A stretch of DNA of 64,000 bases, from positions 62,001 through 126,000 of the forward strand of contig NZ_FUHU01000043.1 of NCBI RefSeq assembly GCF_900163565.1. Reading direction: 5' to 3'. The notes beneath the pieces are model-generated. The model worked only from the letters and a program-made list of their open reading frames with translations. It ran no database searches and had not been told where the DNA came from. Numbering within the stretch: position 1 is the stretch's first letter; every line of letters starts with the position of its first letter. A program made the translations under genes and the position numbers. This stretch comes from Agrococcus casei LMG 22410 (GTDB lineage: Bacteria > Actinomycetota > Actinomycetes > Actinomycetales > Microbacteriaceae). Of the stretch, positions 7,777-17,900 are shown one piece after another.

Positions 7777-8915
7777 GCGAGTTTCTCCATGAGGTGGGCA
7801 ACAAGGGCCGACCGCTCGACTATTCCATCGATGCTGACCCACTCGTGCCGAGCGTGGGCTCCGTCGCCGACAGCACCGAGTCCGTCGAGCACCGGAATGC
7901 CCATCGCCGCCACAAAATTGCCATCGCTTGCCCCGCCAACCGAGATCTCGTCGACCTCGATGCCGATCTGTGCCGCCGCCTGCTGCGCAAGCGCAAAGAG
8001 CCGCGCAGTCGCTTCCGAGCGCTGCATGACAGGGCGATTCCACTCCCCCGACACCTCGACCCGCGCCTGCGAGTCATGCGCGGCGAGACCCGCAAACAGC
8101 GCATCGACGCGATCCATCTCTGCCTGGCTCGCCACCCGCACATCCACACGCGCGTCAGCACGGGCGGCCTTGACGTTCTGCCGTGTGCCGCCCGCAACCG
8201 TGCCGACGTTGAGCGTCGTGCCGGCAGCAAGATCTGCCGCCCCGTGCACCTGCAGAATCAGCCTGGCCATCTCGTCGATCGCACTGACACCCTTGTCGGG
8301 GTCTAGCCCCGCATGCCCCTCGACACCGTGCACGACGATGTCGAAGATGCCCACACCCTTGCGCTCCGTCTTGATGCGACCTTCGGCACTCGCCTCGAAC
8401 ACGAGCGCAGCATCGAAGCCGGCAGCAGCCGCTTCGATCACCGGACGCGACGCGGGCGAGCCGATCTCTTCGTCTCCGTTCAGCACAAAGCGGATGCGCG
8501 GCAGCGGCAGAGCGCGCTCGCGTGCGAACCGAATCGCCCAGACGGCCTGCACGAGGCCGGCTTTCATGTCGAATGCCCCAGGACCGGTCAGTCGGTCGCC
8601 ATCGACAGCCACAGGCCAGTCGGCGAGCGTGCCGAGCGACCACACGGTGTCGTAGTGGCACAGGATGACGACACTGCCCGTCGAGCCGGAAGTTCCGTCG
8701 TAGTCGACGATGGCGATGCCGCCACGCTCACCGCCATCGACGATGCGCTCAGCAGCCGGAACACCCAATGCCCCCGCGATGTACGAGCGAACCCAGGCGA
8801 GCCCGGCCGCAAGCGCCTGCTTGTCGTCAGACGGCGTCTCGACCTCGATATAGCGAGTGAGGTCTGCGACCATCTCATCGCGCGCTGCCTCTGCGAGGGC
8901 GCGCATCTCACTCAT
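7773..8915 (-). CDS. M20 family metallopeptidase (carboxypeptidase G2-like)
   Basis: A 380-residue zinc-dependent amidohydrolase. The metal ligands of M20 enzymes can be followed: CHYDTVW, GAFDMKAGLVQAVWA, NGDEEIGSPASRPVI and a late GASDGNFVA and RHEWV. The arrangement HYDTVW...GPGAFDMKAG is closest to glutamate carboxypeptidase-type members, but the substrate is not deducible. An ATG at 8915 overlaps the prpB stop by 8 bases; an ATG at 8906 is an alternative. It lies inside a 2-methylcitrate operon, which is an unusual partner. Confidence 0.8.
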   Translation of the reverse strand: MSEMRALAEAARDEMVADLTRYIEVETPSDDKQALAAGLAWVRSYIAGALGVPAAERIVDGGERGGIAIVDYDGTSGSTGSVVILCHYDTVWSLGTLADWPVAVDGDRLTGPGAFDMKAGLVQAVWAIRFARERALPLPRIRFVLNGDEEIGSPASRPVIEAAAAGFDAALVFEASAEGRIKTERKGVGIFDIVVHGVEGHAGLDPDKGVSAIDEMARLILQVHGAADLAAGTTLNVGTVAGGTRQNVKAARADARVDVRVASQAEMDRVDALFAGLAAHDSQARVEVSGEWNRPVMQRSEATARLFALAQQAAAQIGIEVDEISVGGASDGNFVAAMGIPVLDGLGAVGDGAHARHEWVSIDGIVERSALVAHLMEKLA

Positions 8916-9828
8916 GCGTGCCCGGCACCTCGAAGTCGAACAGCGTCTGGTCGAACGCGCTGTAGCTCGCATAGTCGTTGAGCTCGTAGAGCCGTGCACG
9001 CGTCTGCATGCCATCCAGCTGGCCGTCGAGCGTGCCCGAGTCGCGCAGGTCGACTAGGCCGCGCTCGATCGCACCCATCGCAATGCGCAGCAGCGAGACG
9101 GGGTGGATGACGAGGTTGACACCGACACCCTCGAGCTCTTCGTGGGTGAACAGCCTGCTCTTGCCGAACTCGGTCATGTTCGCAAGGATCGGCACCTTGA
9201 CCGCTGCTCTGATCGCCTCGAACTCGGCCAGCGACTGCATCGCCTCAGGAAAGATCGCATCTGCCCCGACAGCCTCGAGGGCCTTCGCCCGATCGACCGC
9301 AAGCGACAGCCCCTGCTCGCCCGGCACAGTGCCGCGCACATCCGTCCGCGCCATGATGACGAGACCCGGATCGCGCCTGGCCTTCACTGCCGCCGCAATG
9401 CGCTGCGCAGCGACATCTGCCGAGACGACCTCCTTGCCATCGAGGTGGCCGCACCGCTTGGGGTTGACCTGGTCTTCGATGTGCAGCCCGGCAACACCCG
9501 CATCTTCGAGCTCGTGCACCGTGCGGGCAACGTTCATGGGCTCGCCAAAGCCTGTGTCGGCATCGATGAGCGTCGGCAGATCGGTCATGCGCGAGATCTG
9601 GTGGCCTCGCTGCACGACTTCGGTGAGCGTCGTCAGGCCGATGTCGGGCAGCCCCAGCTCGGCAGCCATGACGGCCCCCGAGATGTAGGCACCCTCAAAG
9701 CCGAGCTCTTGAATCAGCGGCGCCGTCAGCGGCGTGAACGCCCCCGGAAACCGCTGTAGCCTGCCCGACTCGAGCCCCGCACGAAACGCCTGGCGCTTGG
9801 CGCGAGCATCGACCTGCGACGACAGCAC
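8908..9828 (-). CDS. prpB: 2-methylisocitrate lyase
   Basis: A 306-residue member of the isocitrate lyase/PEP mutase superfamily, splitting 2-methylisocitrate into pyruvate and succinate in propionate catabolism. The catalytic loop KRCGH is at residues 124-128, preceded by the metal-binding stretch LIDADTGFGEP. Length matches PrpB rather than isocitrate lyase. The GTG start at 9828 uses the last base of the prpD TAG (read TAGTG), indicating tight coupling with prpD. Confidence 0.9.
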   Translation of the reverse strand: MLSSQVDARAKRQAFRAGLESGRLQRFPGAFTPLTAPLIQELGFEGAYISGAVMAAELGLPDIGLTTLTEVVQRGHQISRMTDLPTLIDADTGFGEPMNVARTVHELEDAGVAGLHIEDQVNPKRCGHLDGKEVVSADVAAQRIAAAVKARRDPGLVIMARTDVRGTVPGEQGLSLAVDRAKALEAVGADAIFPEAMQSLAEFEAIRAAVKVPILANMTEFGKSRLFTHEELEGVGVNLVIHPVSLLRIAMGAIERGLVDLRDSGTLDGQLDGMQTRARLYELNDYASYSAFDQTLFDFEVPGTHE

Positions 9829-11342
9829 TAGAAGAGTCCCTGCGTCGAGTCGAGCGTGAGCGACCCTGCAGGCGCCTGCACATTCAGCTGACGCACCTCG
9901 TCGGCCGAGAGCTCCGGCAGTCGGTCGACCAGCCCGAGGAACCTGTCGAGCTCGGCATCGTCGACGATGCCCGCCGCGAGTGTGCGCAGCTTGTTCACGT
10001 ACTGCTCGCGAGCGAACGGACGCGCTCCGGCCGGGTGCGCATCCGCCACGAAGATCTCGCGCTCGATGCGCTCGCCGTCAGCCATCGTGACGACCATCTT
10101 GCCGCCGAACGCCTTCTTGTCGGGGTCTGGATCGTGGTAGCGCTCAGTCCAGATCGGGTCTTCGACCGTCGTGATCATGTTCCAGAGCGCCACGGTGTCT
10201 GCCCTGCCAGCCCGCTCGGGAGCGTATGAGTCGACGTGGTGCCATCCGCCATCCTGCAGCGCAACGGCGACGATGTACGGGATCGAGTGGTCGAGCGTCT
10301 CGCGACTCGCAGTCGGGTCGTACTTCTGAGGGTCGTTGGCGCCCGATCCGATGACATAGTGCGTGTGGTGGCTGGTCTCGAGCACGATCGAGGCGACCTT
10401 CTCGGGGTCTCGAACATCGGGGCGCTCAGCACCGAGCGCACGTGCCAGGTCGATCCAGGCTTGCGCCTGATACTCAGCGGAGTGCTCCTTCGTATAGGTG
10501 TCGAGAATGCCACGCTTCGACTCGCCTGCAGCAGGCAGCGGGACCGAGTAGCGCGCCTCCCAGCCGCCGAGCAGCCACGCGATGAAGCCGTCTTCGCCCT
10601 CGTAGATCGGCACTGGGCTCGTCTGGCCGCGCATCGAGCGGTCAACAGCTTCGACCGCAAGCTTGCCGGCAAACGCAGGCGCGTGCGCCTTCCAGGTCGA
10701 GATCTCGCCCTTGCGCGACTGCCTCGTGGCCGTCGTGGTGTGCAGGGCCTGGCCGACTGCCTGAAACACGGTCTCTGCATCGAGTCCGAGCATGGTGCCG
10801 ATGCCGGCAGCAGCCGACGGGCCGAGGTGCGCGACGTGGTCGATCTTGTGCTCGTGCAGGCAGATCGTACGCACGAGGTCGACCTGGATCTCGTAGCCGG
10901 TGGCGAGGCCGCGAACGAGCGCACAGCCGTCTTGGCCCGTGTGCTGCGCAACCGCGAGGATCGGCGGAATGTTGTCGCCGGGGTGCGAGTAGTCAGCCGC
11001 AAGGAACGTGTCGTGGAAGTCGAGCTCTCGCACCGCGACGCCGTTCGCCCATGCAGCCCACTCAGGGCTCGCAAGCGTGTCGACACCGAAGACGGATGCG
11101 CCAGCACCGCCAGAGGGGGCGACATGCGTCAGTGCCTGGTCGCGAGCTGCGACAATCGGCGCACGCTCGAGCGAGGCGATGGCGACCGACGCGTTGTCGA
11201 TGATGCGGTTGCCGATCATCTCGACGACGTCGGCGTCTACCTCGACAGGATCGATGGCCACCTGGGCGATCTTCCATGCGAGCTGGTCTTCACGGGCTAG
11301 GTTCTCGGCGCTCTTGTGGGCGCGAACTTCATGGTTCTGCAC
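9828..11342 (-). CDS. prpD: 2-methylcitrate dehydratase
   Basis: A 504-residue MmgE/PrpD family protein that dehydrates 2-methylcitrate in the methylcitrate cycle. Recognisable stretches are [36 protein letters not shown] and the late [16 protein letters not shown]. The start is taken as GTG at 11342, which gives the usual family length; a longer frame to 11450 would run past the divergent lipoprotein start. It is first in the leftward operon prpD-prpB-M20-OYE. The methylcitrate synthase gene prpC, usually adjacent, is not in the window. Confidence 0.9.
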   Translation of the reverse strand: MQNHEVRAHKSAENLAREDQLAWKIAQVAIDPVEVDADVVEMIGNRIIDNASVAIASLERAPIVAARDQALTHVAPSGGAGASVFGVDTLASPEWAAWANGVAVRELDFHDTFLAADYSHPGDNIPPILAVAQHTGQDGCALVRGLATGYEIQVDLVRTICLHEHKIDHVAHLGPSAAAGIGTMLGLDAETVFQAVGQALHTTTATRQSRKGEISTWKAHAPAFAGKLAVEAVDRSMRGQTSPVPIYEGEDGFIAWLLGGWEARYSVPLPAAGESKRGILDTYTKEHSAEYQAQAWIDLARALGAERPDVRDPEKVASIVLETSHHTHYVIGSGANDPQKYDPTASRETLDHSIPYIVAVALQDGGWHHVDSYAPERAGRADTVALWNMITTVEDPIWTERYHDPDPDKKAFGGKMVVTMADGERIEREIFVADAHPAGARPFAREQYVNKLRTLAAGIVDDAELDRFLGLVDRLPELSADEVRQLNVQAPAGSLTLDSTQGLF

Positions 11343-11385
11343 GTCTCCGAGCCTACCGACAAGTCTCGGCCCATAGGATTGTCGC

Positions 11386-11970
11386 GTGCAGAAACCGATC
11401 AGAACCCGCATCCTCGCGTCCCTTGCCGCAGCCGCAGCCCTCTCGTTCACGGCAGTCGGATGCGCGGGTGACGATCAGCCCGACGTCACGGCCCCGAATC
11501 CCTCACCGGTCGAGTCGAGCGAGGCTCCAGACACCACCCTGCCCGAGGGGCAGTGCGACCCCGCATTCGTCGAGCCGCTCCTGGGTGTCTCAGGCGTCGA
11601 CACGACCCTCGACGAGGTCTCGAACACCTTCGTGCCCGAGTTCATCCCAGCCATGTTCGCACCCGAGTGCACCGTGAGCGGCCGCCTGTCGATCTCGCAG
11701 GACGGCAGCGACGCAGTCGTCGGCAACCTGGCATCGCTCGCAGTGCTCCGCGGAGTCGACGCCGAGACGATCGTCGAAGCCGCTCGCTCCAACGGCCTCC
11801 AGGTCTCCGACGGCGGAACCCAGACGACCTTCACGACTGACGACGGCTTCCAGGGCAGCCTCTCGTGGCACCCGGCATCGAACTACGACGACCTCGACGC
11901 GCTCTCGACGGCAGCCGGCATCGAGATTCAGCCCGACGACCTGATCCTGGTCTCGGCAACTCGCGACTGA
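11386..11970 (+). CDS. Putative lipoprotein of unknown function
   Basis: A 194-residue secreted protein. The N-terminus has basic residues (QKPIRTR), a hydrophobic core and a lipobox-like AVGC at residues 23-26, followed by a low-complexity acidic/proline linker. The mature part contains two further cysteines (in PEGQCDPAF and APECTVSG) that could pair. I do not recognise a domain. The start is GTG, 43 bases from the divergent prpD start. Confidence 0.6.
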   Translation: MQKPIRTRILASLAAAAALSFTAVGCAGDDQPDVTAPNPSPVESSEAPDTTLPEGQCDPAFVEPLLGVSGVDTTLDEVSNTFVPEFIPAMFAPECTVSGRLSISQDGSDAVVGNLASLAVLRGVDAETIVEAARSNGLQVSDGGTQTTFTTDDGFQGSLSWHPASNYDDLDALSTAAGIEIQPDDLILVSATRD

Positions 11971-11997
11971 GCAGTCTGAACCGCTGAGCAGCTGGGC

Positions 11998-12282
11998 TTA
12001 CGCAGCCCGGTACGTCTCGCAGTGGGCAGTCGTGCGACCGCCTGAGATGCGCACCGACGCGGCACCGCAGATTCCGGCACCGTTGAATGCGCAGTCCGTG
12101 CGCTGGCACGCACCGACGGCAGCGACGACTCGCGGCAGCCCGCCGTCTTCGTCAAGCGCCATGAACGTCGTGCAGCTGTCGTTCTCGTCGATGTTGATCG
12201 CCGGCGCACGGCATCCGTCGTGGTTGTAGCCGCATGAGGCAACCGAACAGCTGCTGACTCTGGGCAGTTCTGTGATCGACAT
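11998..12282 (-). CDS. DUF1540 cysteine-rich protein (two modules)
   Basis: A 94-residue protein with two copies of a small cysteine module: SSCSVASCGYNHDGCRAP and ACQRTDCAFNGAGICGAA, each with an extra downstream cysteine (DSCTTF, AHCETY). This is the DUF1540 pattern, thought to be a small metal-binding or disulphide domain of unknown role. The ATG at 12282 is preferred because GGAG lies 6 bases upstream; an in-frame TTG further out lacks a ribosome site. Confidence 0.7.
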   Translation of the reverse strand: MSITELPRVSSCSVASCGYNHDGCRAPAINIDENDSCTTFMALDEDGGLPRVVAAVGACQRTDCAFNGAGICGAASVRISGGRTTAHCETYRAA

Positions 12283-12384
12283 CCCGGTCTCCAATCCTGG
12301 CGGCGCATCTGCGCCTTCACCACAGTCTGACCGGCACTTTCGCGCTCGTCCAGCAAGGAGAGGCTCGCCTTGGCGAGGGTTGCT

Positions 12385-14157
12385 TCACCTAACCTGACGC
12401 CGCAGATACTGCACGCGATCGCGCAGCTGCTGCGTCGACGCACGTCGCACTTCGGGCCCGCCACAGGCCCTGCGAGCCTCTGCGTGCACGATCGCATGCG
12501 TCGACGACCGCTGCCTCGCAACGATCGAGACGAGCGAGTTGAGCAGCTGCCGCTCCTCTTTCATGCTGCGGTACAGCGGCTTCATGTCGTCTGCAGGTGG
12601 CTGGGGCCGCGAGCGCAGCCTCGCCGACTGCCGCTGGTGGCGCCGCTTCAGCAGGTCGCTGACCTCTTCGGGCTCGAGCAGGCCCGGCAGCCCGATGAAG
12701 TCGAGCTCCTCCTCTGACTGCGGCTCGACCAGCTCGCCGAACTCGAGATCGCCGAACATCGCCTTCTCGAACGTCGCCGTCGACGACATGGGCTCCCAGA
12801 CGAAGGGCGCCGCCTCACGGTCTTCGGCATCGGGCTTCTCTGCTTGGGCCATCAGGTCGTCGTCGAGCAGCCCGTCGTCATCGCGGTCTCGGTCGAGCGC
12901 GTGGTCGCGCTGCTTCTCAAGCTCGGCCGCAAGCTGCTGCAGCACCGGCACCGACGGCAGGAACACCGTCGCAACCTCACCGCGCCTGCGAGCTCGCACG
13001 AACCGGCCGATCACCTGCGCGAAGAACAGCGGCGTCGCGCTGCTGGTGGCATACACCCCCACCGACAGCCGCGGCACGTCGACACCCTCTGACACCATGC
13101 GCACCGCGACCATCCATCGCTGGGTTCCCTCAGAGAACGCCTCGATGCGATCTGACGCACCGTCGTCGTCGCTGAGCACTACCGTGGCCTTCTCGCCAGA
13201 GATCTGCTCGAGAATCGCCGCATACTGCCTGGCCTGCGCCTGGTCGGTCGCGATCACGAGCCCGCCCGCATCGGGCACCTGCTGCCGCACATGCGTCAGC
13301 CGCACATTGGCGCTGCGCAGCACCTGCTGAATCCACTCGCCACCCGGGTCGAGCGCCGTGCGCCACGCAGCCGACGTGATGTCTTTCGCATCCTCATGCC
13401 CGAGCGTCGCCTTCATCTCGTCGCCCTGGGCGGTGCGCCACTGCATCGTGCCCGCATACGACAGGAAGATGACGGGCCTGACGACACCGTCTTTCAGCGC
13501 ACGCCCATAGCCGTAGTCATAGTCGGTCACCGAATAGCGGGCGCCGTCTGCATCGGGCTGGTAGTGCACGAACGGGATGGGCGCATCGTCTGATCTGAAC
13601 GGGGTTCCGGTGAGCGAGAGTCTGCGGGTAGCTGTGGTGAAGGCCTCGCGCACACCGTCGCCCCAGCTGAGGGCATCGCCGCCGTGGTGCACCTCATCGA
13701 GGATGACGAGCGACCTGCCCGAGTCGGTGATGCGCCGGTGCACAGGGGGCCTGGCAGCAACCTGCGCATAGGTGACGACGACACCGTGGAACTGCCTCGG
13801 ATAGTCGCCGTCGCCATTGCGAAACTCAGGGTCGAGCCGAATGCTCGCCCTGTGCGCAGCATCGGCCCACTGCCGCTTGAGGTGCTCGGTCGGCGCAACG
13901 ACCGTGATGCGGTCGATCACACCCCGGCGCATGAGCTCGGATGCGAGCCGCAGCGCAAAGGTCGTCTTGCCGGCTCCCGGCGTCGCACCCGCCAGAAAGT
14001 CGCGTCGATCAAGCGCGAAGTACTTGTCGAGCGCCTCCTGCTGCCAGGCTCGCAGCGTCTGCGTCGTGCCCCACGCAGCACGCTCGGGATACGTCGGCGG
14101 AAGCTGGTCGGCGGCATAGGAGCCGTAGTGCTGCTCCTCGTCTCGACCTGTCTCCAT
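12385..14157 (-). CDS. Superfamily 2 DEAD/DEAH-type helicase
   Basis: A 590-residue protein with two RecA-like domains. Motif I is GATPGAGKTTFALRLA, motif II is LDEVHHGGD (DEVH), motif III is SLTGTPF, and motif VI is QVIGRFVRARRRGE. Beyond the core lies an acidic stretch (DRDRDDDGLLDDD) and a basic, helical C-terminal tail. The type resembles restriction-enzyme-like and XPB-like DNA translocases, but no nuclease or methylase partner is next to it. ATG 14157 is used; the preceding GTG at 14160 is possible. The upstream SMR genes on the same strand end only 7 bases away, so it may share their transcript. Confidence 0.8.
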   Translation of the reverse strand: METGRDEEQHYGSYAADQLPPTYPERAAWGTTQTLRAWQQEALDKYFALDRRDFLAGATPGAGKTTFALRLASELMRRGVIDRITVVAPTEHLKRQWADAAHRASIRLDPEFRNGDGDYPRQFHGVVVTYAQVAARPPVHRRITDSGRSLVILDEVHHGGDALSWGDGVREAFTTATRRLSLTGTPFRSDDAPIPFVHYQPDADGARYSVTDYDYGYGRALKDGVVRPVIFLSYAGTMQWRTAQGDEMKATLGHEDAKDITSAAWRTALDPGGEWIQQVLRSANVRLTHVRQQVPDAGGLVIATDQAQARQYAAILEQISGEKATVVLSDDDGASDRIEAFSEGTQRWMVAVRMVSEGVDVPRLSVGVYATSSATPLFFAQVIGRFVRARRRGEVATVFLPSVPVLQQLAAELEKQRDHALDRDRDDDGLLDDDLMAQAEKPDAEDREAAPFVWEPMSSTATFEKAMFGDLEFGELVEPQSEEELDFIGLPGLLEPEEVSDLLKRRHQRQSARLRSRPQPPADDMKPLYRSMKEERQLLNSLVSIVARQRSSTHAIVHAEARRACGGPEVRRASTQQLRDRVQYLRRQVR

Positions 14158-14164
14158 CACAGCG

Positions 14165-14530
14165 TCAAAGCGTACCGGCTTCGTCTGACACGGGTGCCCC
14201 TTCTGCCTTGCCCGGCGTCGTCAGCTTGAGCCCGACGACCGCCCCTACGATGACGACCAGGCAGAGCCAGCCGAACCACGACAGCTGCTCCTGCCCCGTG
14301 ACCGCCGAGTAGACGACCGTGCCGACCGCGCCGATGCCCGTCCACACCCCGTAGGCAGTGCCGATCGGAATGTGCTGTGCTGCGATGCCGAGCCCGGTCA
14401 TGCTGATGACCGCCGCGACGACGAAGACGACTGTCGGAACCGGCTCCGAGAATCCGTTCGACTCCGACAGCGCAATCGCCCAGACGGTCTCGAAGACCGC
14501 ACTGCCGACCAGGATGATCCAGGCACGCAT
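14165..14530 (-). CDS. Small multidrug resistance (SMR) transporter subunit 2
   Basis: A 121-residue four-helix membrane protein of the SMR family. The essential glutamate is at residue 14 (AVFETVWAIALSESNGF), and PIGTAYGVWTGIGAVGTV is the signature in helix 3. Its ATG overlaps the stop of the first SMR gene by one base, so the two are probably made together as a heteromeric exporter. The riboswitch before the operon points to guanidinium as a substrate. The 15-residue C-terminal tail after the last helix is unusual for the family and may set subunit topology. Confidence 0.88.
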   Translation of the reverse strand: MRAWIILVGSAVFETVWAIALSESNGFSEPVPTVVFVVAAVISMTGLGIAAQHIPIGTAYGVWTGIGAVGTVVYSAVTGQEQLSWFGWLCLVVIVGAVVGLKLTTPGKAEGAPVSDEAGTL

Positions 14531-14844
14531 CACGACACCGCCTTCAGCCCGACGACCGCTGCGATGAGCAGCACAAGCAGCAGGCCCCGCACGATCGTGA
14601 TGCGCTCTTCGCCGCGCACTGCAGCGACAGCAACCGTCGCGACGACGCCGATGGCTACCCAGACGGCATACGCGGTGCCGACCGGAATCGTCACCATCGC
14701 ATACGCCAGCCCTGCCATGCTCAGCACGAGTGCGGCAAGGAACACGACAACGGGCTTCCAGCGCTTGAAGCCTTTGGAGGCACCGAGGGCGATGGCCCAC
14801 ACCGCCTCGAGCAGTCCGCTTGCGATCAGCACGATCCAGTCCAT
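14530..14844 (-). CDS. Small multidrug resistance (SMR) transporter subunit 1, guanidinium exporter candidate
   Basis: A 104-residue SMR protein with four helices. The coupling glutamate is residue 13 (GLLEAVWAIALGASKGF) and PVGTAYAVWVAIGVV marks helix 3. The LGASKGF spacing is like the Gdx/SugE guanidinium subgroup. Start ATG 14844 has GAGGAA upstream, and a guanidine-III riboswitch-like element lies directly before that site. It is first of a two-gene pair, resembling YkkC/YkkD-type heterodimers. Confidence 0.88.
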   Translation of the reverse strand: MDWIVLIASGLLEAVWAIALGASKGFKRWKPVVVFLAALVLSMAGLAYAMVTIPVGTAYAVWVAIGVVATVAVAAVRGEERITIVRGLLLVLLIAAVVGLKAVS

Positions 14845-14860
14845 GAGTGATTCCTCAATG

Positions 14861-14898
14861 GCCGTCGTCTGGTGCGGGTACAGCTCCCTCGTCCGCGA
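14861..14898 (-). promoter_or_regulatory. Guanidine-III (ykkC-III) riboswitch, candidate
   Basis: Read on the minus strand, the leader of the SMR pair contains GCGG-ACGAGG, then GUACC-CGC, then ACGACGGC just before the ribosome site. Order and spacing match what I recall of the guanidine-III consensus (ACGAGG...GUACCCG...ACGGC). The P1 stem closes as GCGG with CCGC, which differs from but covaries with the remembered reference, and a GCUG/CGGC pairing could form the pseudoknot. A TACAAT -10-like element lies near 14922-14927 on the same strand, giving a short leader. Known members sit before SMR exporters in actinobacteria, as here. A covariance-model score was not available. Confidence 0.72.
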
Positions 14899-14933
14899 CT
14901 GCATCTGCAGTCCACCAGTAGATTGTATAGGCG

Positions 14934-17900
14934 ATGCACATCCACTACCCGCCCGAGCTTCCGGTTGCCGGCCGCCGCGACGACATCCTCGCCGCACTGG
15001 CCTCACACCAGGTCGTCATCGTCGCGGGCGAAACCGGATCGGGCAAGACCACACAGCTGCCGAAGATGCTGCTCGAGATGGGCAAGACGAGCATCGGGCA
15101 CACCCAGCCCCGCCGCATCGCAGCGCGCACGATCGCCGAGCGCATCGCCGACGAGCTGGGCGAAGAGGTCGGCGGCACCGTCGGCTACAAGGTGCGCTTC
15201 ACCGACCAGGTCTCGAAGGAGACCAAGCTCAAGGTCATGACCGACGGCGTACTGCTGGCCGAGATCCACCGCGACCGCGACCTGAAGCAGTACGACGCGA
15301 TCGTGATCGACGAGGCACACGAGCGCAGCCTCACAATCGACTTCCTGATCGGCTACCTCAAACGGTTGCTCCCCCGCCGCCCCGACCTCACGGTCGTCAT
15401 CACCTCTGCCACGATCGACCCCGAGTCGTTCTCGAAGCACTTCGACGACGCACCGATCATCGAGGTCTCGGGCCGCGCCTACGACGTCGACGTGCGCTAC
15501 CGGCCGCTGATCGACGAAGACGACGAATCTGACGACGACGGAGACCAGGTCGGCGGCATCCAGCGCGCGATTCGCGAGATCAGCGCCGAGAGCGGCGGCG
15601 ACATCCTCGTGTTCTTCTCGGGCGAGGCAGACATCAGAGACACACAGGATGCGCTGCGCGGCAAGCTGGGGCAAGGCGTCGAGATCCTGCCGCTCTACGG
15701 TCGCCTCTCGGCAGCCGATCAGCACCGCGTGTTCGAGCCGTCGAAGATGGCAGGCCTCAGACGTCGCATCGTGCTGGCGACCAACGTCGCAGAGACGTCG
15801 CTGACTGTGCCGGGCATCCGTCACGTCATCGACACCGGCACCGCCCGCATCTCGCGCTACTCGGTGCGCTCGAAGGTGCAGCGGCTGCCGATCGAGGCGA
15901 TCAGCCAGGCCAGCGCCAACCAGCGCTCCGGACGCGCAGGCCGCGTCGCCGAGGGCATCGCCATTCGCCTCTATTCAGAGGAGGACTACGAGCGCCGCCC
16001 CGAGTACACCGACCCCGAGATCCTGCGCACGAACCTCGCAAGCGTCATCCTGCAGGCTGCGACCCTCGGCATCGGCGAGCTTGAGCGCTTTCCGTTTCTC
16101 ACTCCGCCAGACTCACGCGGCCTCAAAGACGGCCGCGACCTGCTGCGCGAGCTCTCTGCGATCACACCGGCCGGCAAGGTCACGAAGTCGGGTCGCGAAC
16201 TCTCGCGGCTGCCCGTCGACCCGCGCTTCGCCCGCATGGTGCTCGCCGGCCGCGAGCGCGGCGTCGCACACGAGACCATCGCGATCGTCGCAGCACTCAG
16301 CATCCAGGATGTGCGAGAGCGGCCGCTCGAGAAGCGCCAGCGGGCAGACGAGCTGCATGCCCGCTTCGCCGACCCCACGAGCGACTTCATCTCGCTGCTG
16401 AATCTCTGGCGACACCTCGGCCGTCGCCAGAAGGAGCTCTCGAACAGCGCCTTCCGACGCGAAGTGAAGTCTGAGTTTCTGAACTTCCTGCGCATCCGCG
16501 AGTGGCACGACGTCGTCAGGCAGCTCTCGCGCGCAGTCGGCGTGGGCCGCGACAGCGCACTCGGCAGCGACCCGGCCAGCATGTCGACCGATGCCGACGC
16601 CATTCACAAGGCACTGCTCGCAGGTCTTCTCGGTCATCTCGGCATCGTCGACGCGACACAGAAGACTCAGAAGCCGCAGAAGAAGGGCCAGCGACCCCAG
16701 ACCCGCGAATACCGAGGCGCTCGCGGATCGCGCTTCCGCATCCATCCCTCCTCCGGCCTTGCGAAGAAGGCACCCGAGGCTGTCATGGCCGCTGAGCTCG
16801 TCGAGACCTCGCAGTTGTTCGCGCGACAGGTCGCCGAAGTGCAGCCCGAGTGGGCAGAGGAGCTCGCAGGAGATCTTGCGAAGTCGACCATCGGCGAGCC
16901 GCACTGGGAGAAGAAGCAGGGCGCCGTCGTCGCCTATGAGCGAGTGACGCTGTTCGGCGTGCCGATCGTCGAAAGGCGACGCGTGCAGTTCGCCCGATTC
17001 GACGCCGAGCACGCTCGCGAGCTGTTCATCAGGCACGCGCTTGTCGAAGGCGACTGGGAGAGCCCTGAGAAGTTCGAGCGTCAGAACCGCCAGCTGATTC
17101 GTGAGATCGAACGCCTTGAAGAGCGCCAGCGCCGCCGTGACCTGCTGGTCGACGAAGACACGATCTATGACTTCTTCGATGCGCGCATTCCCGCAGATGT
17201 CGTCTCGCAGCGCACCTTCGAGGGCTGGTGGCGCAAGGAGAAGTCGACGCGGCCGAACCTGCTGACGCTCACTCGAGAAGCACTGACCGAGGGCGACGAG
17301 CAGGTCTCGCAAGAGGAGTTTCCGACCAAGTGGCAGCAAGGCGAGCAGCGGCTGCGCGTCTCGTACCGGTTCTCGCCCGGTGACGAGCGCGACGGGCTCA
17401 CGGTGCACGTGCCGCTGGCGGTGCTGCCGAGGCTGAGTCCTGCTGGCTTCGACTGGCTTGTGCCCGGCATGCGCGAGGAGCTGCTCACCGCCATGATCAA
17501 GGCGCTCCCTAAGCAGATCCGCCGCCACATCGTGCCGGCTGGCGACTGGGCGAGGAGCATGCTCGCAGAGCTGCCTGAGACACCGACTGACCTGCCGCTC
17601 GCCGCAGTGCTTGCCGACCGCATCCAGCGCAAGGCGCACATCCCCGCAGACGCCTCGGATGTCGAGTGGGATCGCGTGCCCGGCCATCTGCAGCCGACCT
17701 TCCTGATCGAGAACGAGCGCGGCAAGCCGATGGGCGACGCCAAGTCGCTGACCGAGCTGCAGCAGCGCTTCGGAGGCCAGGCCACCAAGCGCGTCGCCCA
17801 GGTCGCGGTGAAGGTCGAGCACGAGATCGAACGCGACGATGTGGCAGCGCTCGACGCCGAGCTGCCAGATTTCATCGACGTGCGGCAGGGCGGCAACGTC

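Noticed and set aside
12372..12390. Possible IdeR/DtxR iron box upstream of the DUF1540 gene (minus strand, TTAGGTGAAGCAACCCTCG)
   Set aside because: It matches the remembered 19-base consensus in only about 12 positions, and its second half is poor. It also overlaps the helicase 3' end. Binding cannot be claimed from this.
14842..14933. Guanidine-I or guanidine-II riboswitch instead of class III
   Set aside because: Class II needs two small hairpins with ACGR loops closed by pairing stems, which are not present; class I is much longer than the available leader.
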